Counted from the stretch's first letter, positions 44,312 to 53,652 are shown. The stretch: 64,000 nucleotides of DNA from Pseudomonas sp. P7548 (GCF_013386585.1 NZ_JACARO010000008.1:111200-175199), one strand, 5' to 3'. Numbers and translations: made by a program. Notes: generated from the letters alone by a model not told the origin.

Positions 44312-45682
44312 TTGGAGTTATCGACTGCCGCGTGGATGGTTCACGACACCCGCCTCATGTTTTGTGTACTGCTGGCCATCGCCAGCATCATCGTACTGAT
44401 CAGCGCGACCAAGTTGCCGCCGTTCCTGTCGATCCTGATTGGCACCTTCATCGCCGGTGTCGGCGCCGGGCTGCCACCGGAAGAAGTCGCCAAGGCGTTC
44501 AGCAAGGGTGCCGGCGCGATCCTGGGTGAAGCCGGCATCATCATTGCCCTGGGCTCGATGCTCGGCGCCCTGATGGCAGAGTCCGGCGCCGCCGACCGCA
44601 TCGCCACCACCCTGCTCGGCCTGGGCAAGGGCAAGTCATTGCCCTGGGTCATGGCGCTGGTGGCCATGGTGATCGGCTTGCCGCTGTTCTTCGAAGTCGG
44701 CCTGGTGATGATGGTGCCGATCATCTTCGTGATGGCTAATCGATCGAACCTGCCGCTGCTGAAAATCGCCATCCCGGCGCTGGCCGGCATGACCACCCTG
44801 CACGCCCTGATGCCGCCGCACCCAGGCCCGCTGATTGCGGTGGGTGCGCTGCATGCCGATTTGGGCCTGACCATGCTGCTGGGTTTCTGCCTGGCGGTGC
44901 CGGCGGTGATCCTGGCCGGCCCGATCTACGGCAACTGGTTGTCCAAGCGCCTGCATGTGGATGAACCCGCCGACATCGGCGCCCTGTTCAGCGCACCGCC
45001 TAAAGCACCGCGCCAGCCAAGCTTCGGCGTGTCGTTGCTGATTATTTTGTTGCCGGTGATCCTGATGCTCGGCAGCACCCTGGCCAAGGTCGCCATGTCA
45101 CCGGAAAGCCCGGTGGCGCTGACCTTGAAGTTCCTCGGTGAACCGCTGATCGCCCTCGGCCTGGCCGTAATCGCCGCCGTGATCTGCCTGGGCTGGGCTG
45201 CCGGCATGCCGCGTGCCGAAGTCGGCAACACCCTGCGCAAGGCCCTCGCGCCAATCGCCGTGCTGCTGCTGACCATCGGCGCCGGTGGCGGCCTCAAGCA
45301 AACCTTGCTGGACGCGGGCGTCAGCCAGACCATCAGTAAAGTCGCCGAAGGTGCGCACATGCCGTACCTGCTGCTGGCCTGGCTGATCGCCGTGGCCTTG
45401 CGCCAGGCCACCGGCTCGGCCACCGTCGCCACCACCACGACGGCGGGCATCCTCGCGCCGATGATGGCGGGGCTGGCGGCGACGCAAAGCTCACTGGTGG
45501 CCCTGGCGATTGGCGCCGGCTCGGTGTTCTTCTGCCACGTCAACGACGCCGGGTTCTGGATGGTGCGCGAGTATTTCGGCCTGCAGTTAAAGCAAACGAT
45601 CTGGGTGTGGTCGGTGTTGCAGACCATCGTTTCAGTCGTCGGCTTGATCGGTACGTTGTTGCTCTGGCATTTCCTGACCTGA
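44312..45682 (+). CDS. GntP-family gluconate/hydroxy-acid permease
   Basis: A 456-residue membrane protein with about 12-14 hydrophobic helices. Family marks: ISATKLPPFLSILIGTFIAG (about 30-49), AGIIIALGSMLGALMAESGA (about 74-93), MPPHPGPLIAVGALHADLGL (about 169-188) and RQATGSATVATTTTAGILAP (about 363-382). The TTG at 44312 is chosen because AAGGAG lies 7 bases upstream; ATG 44336 is the alternative. No gluconate kinase or repressor gene lies near, so the substrate (gluconate or a related acid) is open. Confidence 0.92.
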   Translation: MELSTAAWMVHDTRLMFCVLLAIASIIVLISATKLPPFLSILIGTFIAGVGAGLPPEEVAKAFSKGAGAILGEAGIIIALGSMLGALMAESGAADRIATTLLGLGKGKSLPWVMALVAMVIGLPLFFEVGLVMMVPIIFVMANRSNLPLLKIAIPALAGMTTLHALMPPHPGPLIAVGALHADLGLTMLLGFCLAVPAVILAGPIYGNWLSKRLHVDEPADIGALFSAPPKAPRQPSFGVSLLIILLPVILMLGSTLAKVAMSPESPVALTLKFLGEPLIALGLAVIAAVICLGWAAGMPRAEVGNTLRKALAPIAVLLLTIGAGGGLKQTLLDAGVSQTISKVAEGAHMPYLLLAWLIAVALRQATGSATVATTTTAGILAPMMAGLAATQSSLVALAIGAGSVFFCHVNDAGFWMVREYFGLQLKQTIWVWSVLQTIVSVVGLIGTLLLWHFLT

Positions 45683-45685
45683 GTC

Positions 45686-46975
45686 CTAGGCGGCCAAGGT
45701 GTGGCGCTTGCCAAACAGCGCCACACTCACCACGCCCACCGCCCCCATCACCACGCAATAGCCCACGCAGATCCACGGGCTGGTTGGCATCAGCGCGATC
45801 AGCAGCAGCGGCGTGGTGCTCGCCCACAGCGCGTAGGCAATGTTGTAGGTGAAGGAAATGCCGGACACCCGCACCTGCGCCGGGAACAGGCCGACCATCA
45901 CCGACGGCACCGCGCCGACCACGCCGCAACTCAAGCCCGCCACGGCATACGCCGCGCCCAGCCAGACGCCACCGGCGATGAGGCTGGCGTACAACACGGC
46001 AATCCCCGCCGGTAGCAGCAGGCTGTAGACCAGCACCGCGCGCCAGGCGCCGATGCGGTCCACCAGCAGGCCGGCGAGCACGCAGCCGATGTTCAGGAAC
46101 ACGATGCCCAAGGCGCTCAAGGCGAAGGTGTGGCTGGGGCTCATGCCGAAGGTTTTCTGCATCATGGTCGGGGTGATGACCACCAGCACCACCACGGCGG
46201 AGGTGAGCACACAGGTGAGGATCATTGCCGGCAGCAGTACGGCGCGGTGGTCGCGCAGCACCGTGCGCAACGGCAGTTCGGCGGCGGCCTGGCGGCGGGC
46301 CTGCATGTCGAGGAACACCGGGGTTTCGCTGAGCCAGCGGCGCAGCCACACGCCGATCACGCCGAACACACCGCCGAGCAGGAAGGGGAAGCGCCAGGCG
46401 TAGTCGAGGATTTCGGCCGGGGTGAAAACTTGCGCCAGCAGCGTGGCGGTCAGTGCGCCGAGCAGGTAGCCAAAGGTCAGGCCGGCTTGCAGGAAGCCCA
46501 GGGCATAGCCGCGATGGTTTCTCGGCGCGTGTTCGGCGACGAAGGTCCAGGCGCTCGGCACTTCACCACCCACGGCGGCCCCTTGCAGCACGCGCAACGC
46601 CAGCAGGATCAATGGGGCGAAATAGCCGATTTGCGCGTAGGTTGGCATGACGCCAATCAGCAGGCAGGGCAGCGCCATCATCAGGATACTCAGGCTGAAC
46701 ACCCGTTTGCGCCCCAGGTGATCGGCGAAATGCGCCATCAGGATGCCGCCCAGCGGCCGCGCCAGGTAGCCGGTGACGAAGATGCCGAAGCTTTGCAGCA
46801 GGCGTAGCCACTCGGGCATTTCCGGCGGGAAGAACAGTTGGCTGAGGGTCAGCGCGAAGAACACGAAGATGATGAAGTCGTAGATTTCCAGGGCCCCGCC
46901 CAGGGCGGCCAGGCCCAGGGTTTTATAGTCGGAGCGGGAAAAACGCTGCGCCCGTGGGAAAGAGGTGGCAGTCAT
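45686..46975 (-). CDS. MFS transporter, metabolite:H+ symporter (MHS) type
   Basis: A 429-residue 12-helix protein. MHS marks are ALGGALEIYDFIIFVFFALT (about 19-38), ARPLGGILMAHFADHLGRKR (about 75-94, with the MFS loop motif) and LQGAAVGGEVPSAWTFVAEH (about 136-155). Such carriers (ProP, ShiA, citrate carriers) import organic acids or osmolytes with protons. It is convergent with gntP, whose stop is 3 bp away, leaving no room for a separate terminator. Confidence 0.9.
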   Translation of the reverse strand: MTATSFPRAQRFSRSDYKTLGLAALGGALEIYDFIIFVFFALTLSQLFFPPEMPEWLRLLQSFGIFVTGYLARPLGGILMAHFADHLGRKRVFSLSILMMALPCLLIGVMPTYAQIGYFAPLILLALRVLQGAAVGGEVPSAWTFVAEHAPRNHRGYALGFLQAGLTFGYLLGALTATLLAQVFTPAEILDYAWRFPFLLGGVFGVIGVWLRRWLSETPVFLDMQARRQAAAELPLRTVLRDHRAVLLPAMILTCVLTSAVVVLVVITPTMMQKTFGMSPSHTFALSALGIVFLNIGCVLAGLLVDRIGAWRAVLVYSLLLPAGIAVLYASLIAGGVWLGAAYAVAGLSCGVVGAVPSVMVGLFPAQVRVSGISFTYNIAYALWASTTPLLLIALMPTSPWICVGYCVVMGAVGVVSVALFGKRHTLAA

Positions 46976-47161
46976 GACAAGGCTCGGCAGACAAACAAAA
47001 TGGCGTGCAGGTTATGAGCTGGGCCGGGTGATGGCAATCACGACAGATATATTTGTTTTCCTCATTGATCGATGAAGATAACTGCATTCCCATATCAATG
47101 GCCGTAGCGGAACATGCCGTAAAACTGCCAACACCCATAATAAATACAAGAGGAATGACTC

Positions 47162-48580
47162 GTGGCCGATGCTATCGAAGAAAGCCGCTATGCCCGATTT
47201 GCCCTGCGTTGCTCCAACTTTGCCGAGCGCTGGTTTCCAGATTCCTGGGTGTTCGCCGCCCTCGCCGTGATTATTGTCGCCGTGGCGACCCTGGGCATGG
47301 GCGCTGCGCCGGCCGAAGCCGCCAAGGCCTTTGGCGACGGGTTCTGGAGCCTGATCCCGTTCACCATGCAGATGGCCTTTGTGGTGATCGGCGGTTACGT
47401 GGTCGCCAGCTCCCCGCCTGCGGAGAAGCTGATCGACCGCCTGGCGCGCATCCCCAAGAACGGCCGCTCGGCCGTGGCGTGGGTGGCGTTGATCTCCATG
47501 GTTGCGTCCCTGCTGAACTGGGGCCTGTCCCTGGTGTTTGGTGGTTTGCTGGTGCGTGCGCTGGCCCGTCGCACCGATTTGCGCATGGATTACCGTGCAG
47601 CGGGTGCCGCGGCCTACTTGGGTCTTGGTGCGGTTTGGGCGTTGGGACTGTCGTCGTCAGCCGCGCAACTGCAGGCCAACCCGGCCAGCCTGCCACCGTC
47701 GATTTTGTCGATTACCGGGGTGATCCCGTTCACCGACACCATCTTCCTGTGGCAATCGGGCGTGCTGCTGTTGGCACTCATCGTGGTCTCGCTGATCATC
47801 GCCTACGCCACCGCACCTGGGCCGAACAGCGCCCGTGATGCCAAGGCTTGCGGCGTCGACCCGGCGTTCAATCTGCCTAAGGTACAAGCGCCTACCCGCC
47901 CTGGCGAATGGCTGGAACACAGCCCGTTGCTGACCATCCTGCTGGCGTTGCTGGCGGCAGGTTGGTTGTTCCACGAGTTTTCGACCAAGCCGGCGATCAG
48001 CGCCATCTCGGGGCTCAACACCTACAACTTCCTGTTCATCATGGTCGGTGCGCTGCTGCACTGGCGCCCGCGCAGCTTCCTTGATGCCGTGGCGCGTGCG
48101 GTGCCGACCACCACGGGCGTGCTGATCCAGTTCCCGCTGTATGGCTCGATTGCGGCGCTGATGACCGTGGTCAAGGGCGGCGACGGCCAGACCCTGGCGC
48201 ACCATATCTCGCTGTTCTTCACGTCCATCGCCTCCCACGACACCTATGCCTTGTTGATGGGCGTGTACTCGGCAGTGCTGGGCTTCTTTATCCCGTCGGG
48301 TGGCGGCAAGTGGATCATCGAAGCGCCTTACGTGATGCAGGTGGCCAATGACCTGCAATACCACCTGGGCTGGGCGGTGCAGATCTACAACGCTGCCGAG
48401 GCGCTGCCGAACCTGATCAACCCGTTCTATATGTTGCCGCTGCTGGGCGTACTGGGGTTGAAGGCGCGAGACCTGATCGGGTTCTCGTTTGTGCAGTTGC
48501 TGGTGCACACGCCGTTGGTGCTGTTCCTGTTGTGGGCACTTGGCACCACGTTGAAGTATTTGCCGCCCGTCATGCCATAA
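47162..48580 (+). CDS. Short-chain fatty acid transporter, AtoE family
   Basis: A 472-residue membrane protein with about 11-12 helices. AtoE/TIGR00366-type pieces are RWFPDSWVFAALAVIIVAVA (about 22-41), FTMQMAFVVIGGYVVASSPP (about 67-86), NWGLSLVFGGLLVRALARR and FFIPSGGGKWIIEAPYVMQV (about 376-395). The GTG start is preceded by AGAGGAA. AtoE carries acetoacetate and short-chain fatty acids in E. coli, but no ato genes are nearby. Confidence 0.92.
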   Translation: MADAIEESRYARFALRCSNFAERWFPDSWVFAALAVIIVAVATLGMGAAPAEAAKAFGDGFWSLIPFTMQMAFVVIGGYVVASSPPAEKLIDRLARIPKNGRSAVAWVALISMVASLLNWGLSLVFGGLLVRALARRTDLRMDYRAAGAAAYLGLGAVWALGLSSSAAQLQANPASLPPSILSITGVIPFTDTIFLWQSGVLLLALIVVSLIIAYATAPGPNSARDAKACGVDPAFNLPKVQAPTRPGEWLEHSPLLTILLALLAAGWLFHEFSTKPAISAISGLNTYNFLFIMVGALLHWRPRSFLDAVARAVPTTTGVLIQFPLYGSIAALMTVVKGGDGQTLAHHISLFFTSIASHDTYALLMGVYSAVLGFFIPSGGGKWIIEAPYVMQVANDLQYHLGWAVQIYNAAEALPNLINPFYMLPLLGVLGLKARDLIGFSFVQLLVHTPLVLFLLWALGTTLKYLPPVMP

Positions 48581-48585
48581 CTCCC

Positions 48586-48679
48586 TTGTAGTGAGCGGGC
48601 TTGCCCCGCGCGGCGGCGTGTCAGGCGCATTGTGCTTATCTGATACACCGCCGCGCGGGGCGAGCCCGCTCACTACAAA
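48586..48679. repeat. REP-type inverted repeat pair, long-armed
   Basis: Arms TTGTAGTGAGCGGGCTTGCC (48586-48605) continuing into CCGCGCGGCGGCGTGT pair with the complement at 48645-48679, giving more than 30 bp of near-perfect complementarity around about 25 bp. It follows the AtoE stop and may also end transcription. Confidence 0.88.
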
Positions 48680-48776
48680 GGGCGGGTGTTCGAATCGTTG
48701 TCTTCTTTCCGTCACATTGCGTTGTTACCGTCCTGCGAAATATCTTGCAACATCTCGCCAGCAAGGACTCCCAGCA

Positions 48777-50477
48777 ATGAGTGATGAGCACGAAGACCGC
48801 CCTTCCCCCGATTCCGCAGACCCGGCGCCGGTTGACACCAGCCGCCGGCGTTTCCTGGGAGGCGCGGCAGTGCTGGGGGTCGGCGCCACCTTGAGTGCGT
48901 GCGGCAACACCAGCGAAGCACCGGGCAAGCCGGTGGCGCGACCGCTCACCCCGCAAGAGCTGGACAAGGCCCTGCACGACCAGGTGAAAACCGTGGTGGT
49001 GATCTACGCCGAAAACCGCAGTTTCAACAACCTGTTTGCTGACTTCCCCGGTGTCGAGAAGCCTCTGTCCGCCCTTTCTGCGGCCGACGTGCAACAACGC
49101 GACCGCGACGGCAGCCTGCTGACCACCCTGCCTCCGGCCTGGGGCGGTGTGCTGCAAGTCGGCCCGCAAACCGTGGACGGGGTGACCTACCCCAGCGAAG
49201 TGCAATTCCAGGAAAACCTGCCCAACGCGCCCTTCGCCCTCAAGGGCCCGAACGCCGAAGACCTGCCTTTGAGCCTGGTGACCCGCGACCTGTGGCACGT
49301 GTTCTATCAGAACCAGATGCAGATCAACGGCGGCAAGAACGACAACTTTGTCGCCTGGGCCGACTCCGGTGGCCTGGTGATGGGGTATTACGCCCAGAGT
49401 CGTTATTCCCTGCGCCTGTGGGATGTGGCCAAGGAGTTTGTGCTCTGCGATAACTTCTTCCAGGGCGCGTTTGGTGGCTCGTTCCTCAACCACCAGTACC
49501 TGATCAGCGCCACGGCACCGTTTTACCCGAATGCCGCGCAATCGGTGGCCAAGGCCCAGATCGCCACGCTGCAAAGTGATGACCCCACCGATCCGCGTCT
49601 CAAGCCTCTGGACAAATCCCCGGCCAGCGCCATGACCGGCCCGCCGCAGTTCGGCCCCAGCGCGCTGACCCCGGACGGCTACGGCGTGAACACCCTGGCC
49701 CCGCCCTACTGGCCGACCTGGATCCGCGACCCGGAAAACCCGGATTATTCCAAACCCGATCTGCCCAACGTGCTGGTGCCGCAAACCCACGAGCACATCG
49801 GCGACAAGCTGTCGAAAAAGAACGTCGACTGGGCGTGGTATGCAGGAGCCTGGCAGGCCACGCTGGACCAGTTCAAGGACTCGGGCGGTATCCCCAAGAT
49901 CCCGAACTTCCAGTACCACCACCAGCCGTTCAACTACTTCAAGAAACAAGGGCCGGAAAACCGCGCCGAGCGAGACAAACGCCTGCGCGACGGTGGTTTG
50001 GGCGATGAGTCGAGCACCAACACGTTCTTCGCCGATGCCCAGGCCGGCAAGCTGCCCGCCGTCACGTTCTACAAGCCCCAAGGCAACCTGAACATGCACG
50101 CAGGCTATGCCGACGTAGCCTCGGGCGACCGCCATATCGCCCGTGCCTTGAAGGTGCTGCAGGAAAGCCCGCAGTGGAAAAACATGGTGGTGGTAGTGAC
50201 CGTCGATGAAAACGGCGGCTGGTGGGACCATGTGGCACCGCCAAAAGGCGACCGATGGGGCCCGGGTACGCGGATTCCGGCACTGGTGGTGTCGCCATTT
50301 GCACGCAAGGGTACGGTGGACCACACGGTTTACGACACGGCGTCGATCCTGCGCCTGATCACCCGTGTGTTCCAACTGGAGACGTTGGACGGCCTCAAGC
50401 AGCGTGACGACGCCATGACCGCCCGTGGCCAGAAACCGATGGGCGATCTGACCAACGCGTTGCAGTTCACCCTGTAG
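48777..50477 (+). CDS. Tat-exported phosphoesterase, AcpA-type acid phosphatase
   Basis: A 566-residue protein starting at ATG 48777; the open frame to 48591 runs through the REP and is rejected. A twin-arginine signal SRRRFLGGAAVLGVGATLSAC (residues 22-42) ends in a lipobox-like LSAC. The body is the phosphoesterase/phospholipase C superfamily with VVVIYAENRSFNNLF (about 73-87), DNFFQGAFGGSFLNHQ (about 224-239) and VVVTVDENGGWWDHVAPP (about 474-491), which hold metal and catalytic residues. AcpA of Francisella is the named relative; phosphatase is favoured over phospholipase. Confidence 0.85.
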   Translation: MSDEHEDRPSPDSADPAPVDTSRRRFLGGAAVLGVGATLSACGNTSEAPGKPVARPLTPQELDKALHDQVKTVVVIYAENRSFNNLFADFPGVEKPLSALSAADVQQRDRDGSLLTTLPPAWGGVLQVGPQTVDGVTYPSEVQFQENLPNAPFALKGPNAEDLPLSLVTRDLWHVFYQNQMQINGGKNDNFVAWADSGGLVMGYYAQSRYSLRLWDVAKEFVLCDNFFQGAFGGSFLNHQYLISATAPFYPNAAQSVAKAQIATLQSDDPTDPRLKPLDKSPASAMTGPPQFGPSALTPDGYGVNTLAPPYWPTWIRDPENPDYSKPDLPNVLVPQTHEHIGDKLSKKNVDWAWYAGAWQATLDQFKDSGGIPKIPNFQYHHQPFNYFKKQGPENRAERDKRLRDGGLGDESSTNTFFADAQAGKLPAVTFYKPQGNLNMHAGYADVASGDRHIARALKVLQESPQWKNMVVVVTVDENGGWWDHVAPPKGDRWGPGTRIPALVVSPFARKGTVDHTVYDTASILRLITRVFQLETLDGLKQRDDAMTARGQKPMGDLTNALQFTL

Positions 50478-50599
50478 GTTTTCTTATCCAATAGCGACAC
50501 ACCTGGCGATTTAGCACGCGATTTTCCTGGTCAACCGCTACTGTGTGCACGTGGGCTTTCACCCCGCGCAGACGGGCTTTCGCTGACAAGGAACCGACA

Positions 50600-51769
50600 A
50601 TGTTTAAACCGACCAGGTTGTCCTTCACCCTGGCCGCACTGATGGCCAGTGCGGTCGTACAGGCCGACATCGAAGTGCCGCTGGGCAGCACGCAACGTGT
50701 GACCCAGCTGTTCGCTTTTCCCAATAACTGCAACGTGATCTGCTACCGCCCGTGGACGCTGGAGCAAACCGCCGAGCATTATTTGAACCAGAGCCTCCAG
50801 CGGGACGGCTACAGCCGGGCCAAAGTCAGTGTGAAGACCCATGACGGGCAGGTGTCGGCCACCTTCAGCGGCGTGCCCGACAACTACGGCCAACCGCTGA
50901 CCACGCTGCTCAACACGGCCGACCTGGCCTACCAGGGCGCCAGCAAGCTCAACACAGACGGCAAATGGGCCTATAACTGGTACCTGTTCCTGCCGCTGGG
51001 CATGGCCCTGGAAAACCGCAAAAGCATCGAACTGCTGCACTTCCCGCCGGATTATTCGCTGACCCAGGCCCAGGATTACCTGGAATCGGCGACCACCGAC
51101 CGTTGGGCCACCCTGCTCACCGACAACGGCATCCCGGCCACCGAAACGCCGGCGTACCAGACCATCATCGACATTGCCCCGATTGCCGCGCCGTCCAACG
51201 CCGGCAAGGACCTGGAGAACGTCTACAGCTACTTCACCGACTACCAGACGCGCATGGTCAAGGAGTTGAGCCTGCAACCCGGCGGCTCATTGCCGATGGT
51301 GGCGTTCGGCGCGCCGGTGCGCAGCTGGATCAAACAGCAATATGGCCAGACCGTGGGCGTGCTGGGCCTGGCGCAGATCAGCCCGGCAGCGGGCAAAACC
51401 GTGTCGGTGCTGGGCGCCAACCACCCCAGTTACATCTGGTACGCGGCCGACCCGGACACCTATGACGGTAACGAGCAAAAGGCCGATGAGGCCGGCTTGA
51501 AGGTGATGGGCCAGGACCTGAGCGCTGCTTGCTGGCAAGCCGGGATGGGACAGAAACCGGCGAGCGATCCGAACGTGTTGCTCAAGGCCTGCATGAACAC
51601 CTGGCAGGTCACCCGCAAAGAGCAGACCTGCGAACTGTTCTACACCTCGGTACGCAACCTGTCGCCGGAGCGAGCCAATGCCCAATGCGCCACGCCCACC
51701 GTCAAGGCACAGCTCAAACAGTTGAAAAGCGCCGCGCCAGCCCCTTCCGTCACGGCCCCGGCGCTGTAA
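50600..51769 (+). CDS. Secreted protein of unknown function
   Basis: A 389-residue protein with a clear signal peptide (RLSFTLAALMASAVVQA, cleavage near residue 22). ATG 50600 follows AAGGAACC; the upstream frame to 50543 is not signal-like. The mature part has several Cys (NNCNVICYRPW near the N terminus, three more towards the C terminus) and an Ala/Pro/Lys-rich end. I recognise no domain. It is downstream of the Tat phosphatase on the same strand (about 120 bp gap), so they may be functionally paired. Confidence 0.8.
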   Translation: MFKPTRLSFTLAALMASAVVQADIEVPLGSTQRVTQLFAFPNNCNVICYRPWTLEQTAEHYLNQSLQRDGYSRAKVSVKTHDGQVSATFSGVPDNYGQPLTTLLNTADLAYQGASKLNTDGKWAYNWYLFLPLGMALENRKSIELLHFPPDYSLTQAQDYLESATTDRWATLLTDNGIPATETPAYQTIIDIAPIAAPSNAGKDLENVYSYFTDYQTRMVKELSLQPGGSLPMVAFGAPVRSWIKQQYGQTVGVLGLAQISPAAGKTVSVLGANHPSYIWYAADPDTYDGNEQKADEAGLKVMGQDLSAACWQAGMGQKPASDPNVLLKACMNTWQVTRKEQTCELFYTSVRNLSPERANAQCATPTVKAQLKQLKSAAPAPSVTAPAL

Positions 51770-51784
51770 GACACACAGAAAAAA

Positions 51785-51824
51785 AACCAATTTCTACTGC
51801 CAGATTTGACAGTAGAAATTGGTT
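51785..51824 (-). terminator. Perfect 15-bp hairpin, terminator-like on the reverse strand
   Basis: Arms AACCAATTTCTACTG (51785-51799) and CAGTAGAAATTGGTT (51810-51824) with a 10-base loop. On the reverse strand it is followed by eight T (51786-51779), so it would stop leftward transcripts; on the forward strand it has no T tract. No reverse-strand gene ends here, which is odd. Confidence 0.65.
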
Positions 51825-51917
51825 GTAACTTGAGCAAGTCTTGAAGTGCGCCCATTCGCTGCAAGACTGGCAGTCAGACACTCTCCGCAGGTCGATGCAG
51901 CCTATACAAGGAGAGTC

Positions 51918-52427
51918 ATGAACACTAAAGCCAAGGACAAGGCTAAAAAAGCCACAAGCACTTACCTTTATCCCTTCAAGTTGCTACTGGCGGAGGGCTA
52001 CCCCTCGACGGAGCACTTTGAAGTGATGCAAATGGCCAATGGCATGCAAACCGGCATCCGGACACGTGTCGCCGTTGACAGTCGCGTGTGCATCGCCAAG
52101 ATCTCAGGTTATGCACTGAGCGAGCGACGCGTGCACACGTTGCGGTTATCCCCTCGCATCCACCTGTACGACTGTTGGTTCACTGGCCTGGTCATGCATT
52201 CCTGCAATCCGAACGTGTTCCTCGACTTGCATTACCTGGAAGCCTGGACCGTGCGTAACATCGAGGCCGGCGAACAACTGACCATGGATTACGCCACCAC
52301 CGAGGACGTGCTGTTCCGGCAATTCGCCTGCCAGTGCGGCGAGCAGAACTGCCGGGGCTGGATCACCGGAAGCGAGGAAGCCCCGAACGCCGAAGGCAGG
52401 CAATGGTGCGAACGGAACCGGCCTTAA
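51918..52427 (+). CDS. Small SET-domain protein (lysine methyltransferase fold)
   Basis: A 169-residue protein starting at ATG 51918 after AAGGAGAG. The C-terminal two thirds carry SET signatures: HSCNPNVFLD (about 94-103), AGEQLTMDYATTED (about 116-129) and a post-SET cysteine cluster CQCGEQNCRGWI (about 136-147), matching NHSCxPN, DY and CxCGxxxCxG of SET enzymes. The first 15 residues are Lys/Ala-rich (KAKDKAKKATS). The usual N-terminal SET strand is diverged. The target protein is unknown; bacterial SET genes are scarce and often thought to be acquired. Its stop overlaps the carbonic anhydrase stop. Confidence 0.85.
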   Translation: MNTKAKDKAKKATSTYLYPFKLLLAEGYPSTEHFEVMQMANGMQTGIRTRVAVDSRVCIAKISGYALSERRVHTLRLSPRIHLYDCWFTGLVMHSCNPNVFLDLHYLEAWTVRNIEAGEQLTMDYATTEDVLFRQFACQCGEQNCRGWITGSEEAPNAEGRQWCERNRP

Positions 52428-53068
52428 GCTTCGCCCAGCGGACGCAGGCGATATTGCGGCGGCAACTGCTCGAAACCACTGATGGTGGTGTTCAGGCTCT
52501 TCCAGCGACCGTCCTTGATGCCATAGATGCAGCCATGGATCGACAGGCTCTGCCCACGGTGCCAGGCGTTTTGCACAATGCTGGTGTGGCCGACGTTGGC
52601 CACTTGCTGAATCACATTCAGCTCGCACATGCGGTCGACGCGTTCTTCTTCGGTCGGCAACTGGGCCAACACATCGCGGTTTTCGTAGTAGAGGTCTCGA
52701 ATGGTGCGCAGCCAACCGTCGATCAGGCCGAACTGGCGGTCCTGCATCGAGGCGCGTACGCCGCCGCAGCCGTAGTGGCCGGTGACGAGAATGTGTTTGA
52801 CCTTGAGCACGTCCACCGCGTACTGGATCACCGACAGGCAGTTAAGGTCGGTGTGCAGCACCACGTTGGCCACGTTGCGGTGCACGAACAGATCACCCGG
52901 CAGCATGCCGACGATCTCGTTGGCCGGTACGCGGGCGTCGGAGCAGCCGATCCACAGGTATTCCGGGGTTTGCTGGCGGGCGAGCTTGGCGAAGAATTCG
53001 GGATCTTCCTGTTTGATCGCGTCCGCCCAGCGTTCGTTGTTATCAAGCAGGTCTTGTAGTTCGTTCAT
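52424..53068 (-). CDS. can: Beta-class carbonic anhydrase
   Basis: Interconverts CO2 and bicarbonate. The 214-residue enzyme has the zinc ligands and catalytic pair of the beta class: CSDARVP (Cys42, Asp44, Arg46), HRNVAN (about 67-72) and HYGCGGVRA with His98 and Cys101. ATG 53068 starts at MNELQDLLDN, the family start; the frame runs further up but without similarity. It is convergent with the SET gene, the two stop codons sharing TTAA. Confidence 0.96.
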   Translation of the reverse strand: MNELQDLLDNNERWADAIKQEDPEFFAKLARQQTPEYLWIGCSDARVPANEIVGMLPGDLFVHRNVANVVLHTDLNCLSVIQYAVDVLKVKHILVTGHYGCGGVRASMQDRQFGLIDGWLRTIRDLYYENRDVLAQLPTEEERVDRMCELNVIQQVANVGHTSIVQNAWHRGQSLSIHGCIYGIKDGRWKSLNTTISGFEQLPPQYRLRPLGEA

Positions 53069-53222
53069 CAGGGAAAGCCTCAGGAATGATGCGCAGTTTT
53101 GTGACTGACAACCCCACGTCCAGGTCACGCCCTGCCGGTGAATAACAAGCGTGAATCCGCTTGAATCTTTGGGCCGTGCAGCCTGTCCACACACTATAAG
53201 CCCCACAGTATGAGGATTGGCC

Positions 53223-53627
53223 ATGACTGAATCACGACGTCCCTACGGTGCCACACAGCCGGAACCCATCGATGACAATGAAGACCGCATGGGTTCGATG
53301 CGCGAGCTGGATTTTGATGAAGAAGAACCCACAGCAGAAATCGGCGATGAGATCCCTCGGCGTGAACGTGAACACCGGCTGCCCGACGAACGGGTGCGTG
53401 AGGCCGGGCTTACCGGCGCATCCACCGATGATCACGAGCCGACGGACGATGATTTGAGCCCGGAAACGCTGATCCATGAAGACGGTGCACGGGATGCCCG
53501 CGAGCCTGGCGAGGGTGACCAGGCAGACTGGGATTTGAGCATCGTCGGTGAAGATGAGATTGGCGGCGGGAATGGGTTGGATGAGGCGGAATTGGCAGAT
53601 GTCGACCCGATAGACGGTAAACCTTGA
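53223..53627 (+). CDS. Acidic, probably disordered hypothetical protein
   Basis: A 134-residue protein starting at ATG 53223 with GAGGATTGG upstream. It is very rich in Asp and Glu (for example LDFDEEEPTAEIGDE and THDDDLSP-like stretches), has almost no hydrophobic core and no signal peptide. Similar acidic proteins occur at this place (between carbonic anhydrase and rimI) in other pseudomonads, so it is likely a real gene. No function is readable. Confidence 0.72.
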   Translation: MTESRRPYGATQPEPIDDNEDRMGSMRELDFDEEEPTAEIGDEIPRREREHRLPDERVREAGLTGASTDDHEPTDDDLSPETLIHEDGARDAREPGEGDQADWDLSIVGEDEIGGGNGLDEAELADVDPIDGKP

Positions 53628-53652
53628 TACATAGATTTATCGTCGAGCGAAC

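Noticed and set aside
50590..50620. GGAACC upstream of the secreted protein as an hrp box
   Set aside because: No CCACNNA at 15-16 bases; the GGAAC part is simply the ribosome site of the gene at 50600. GGAAC at 2193, 6077 and 9910 were dropped for the same lack of a -10 part.
51785..51824. CRISPR repeat of type V
   Set aside because: Only one copy, a perfect palindrome without spacer array or cas genes nearby; the AATTTCTACTG match is coincidence.
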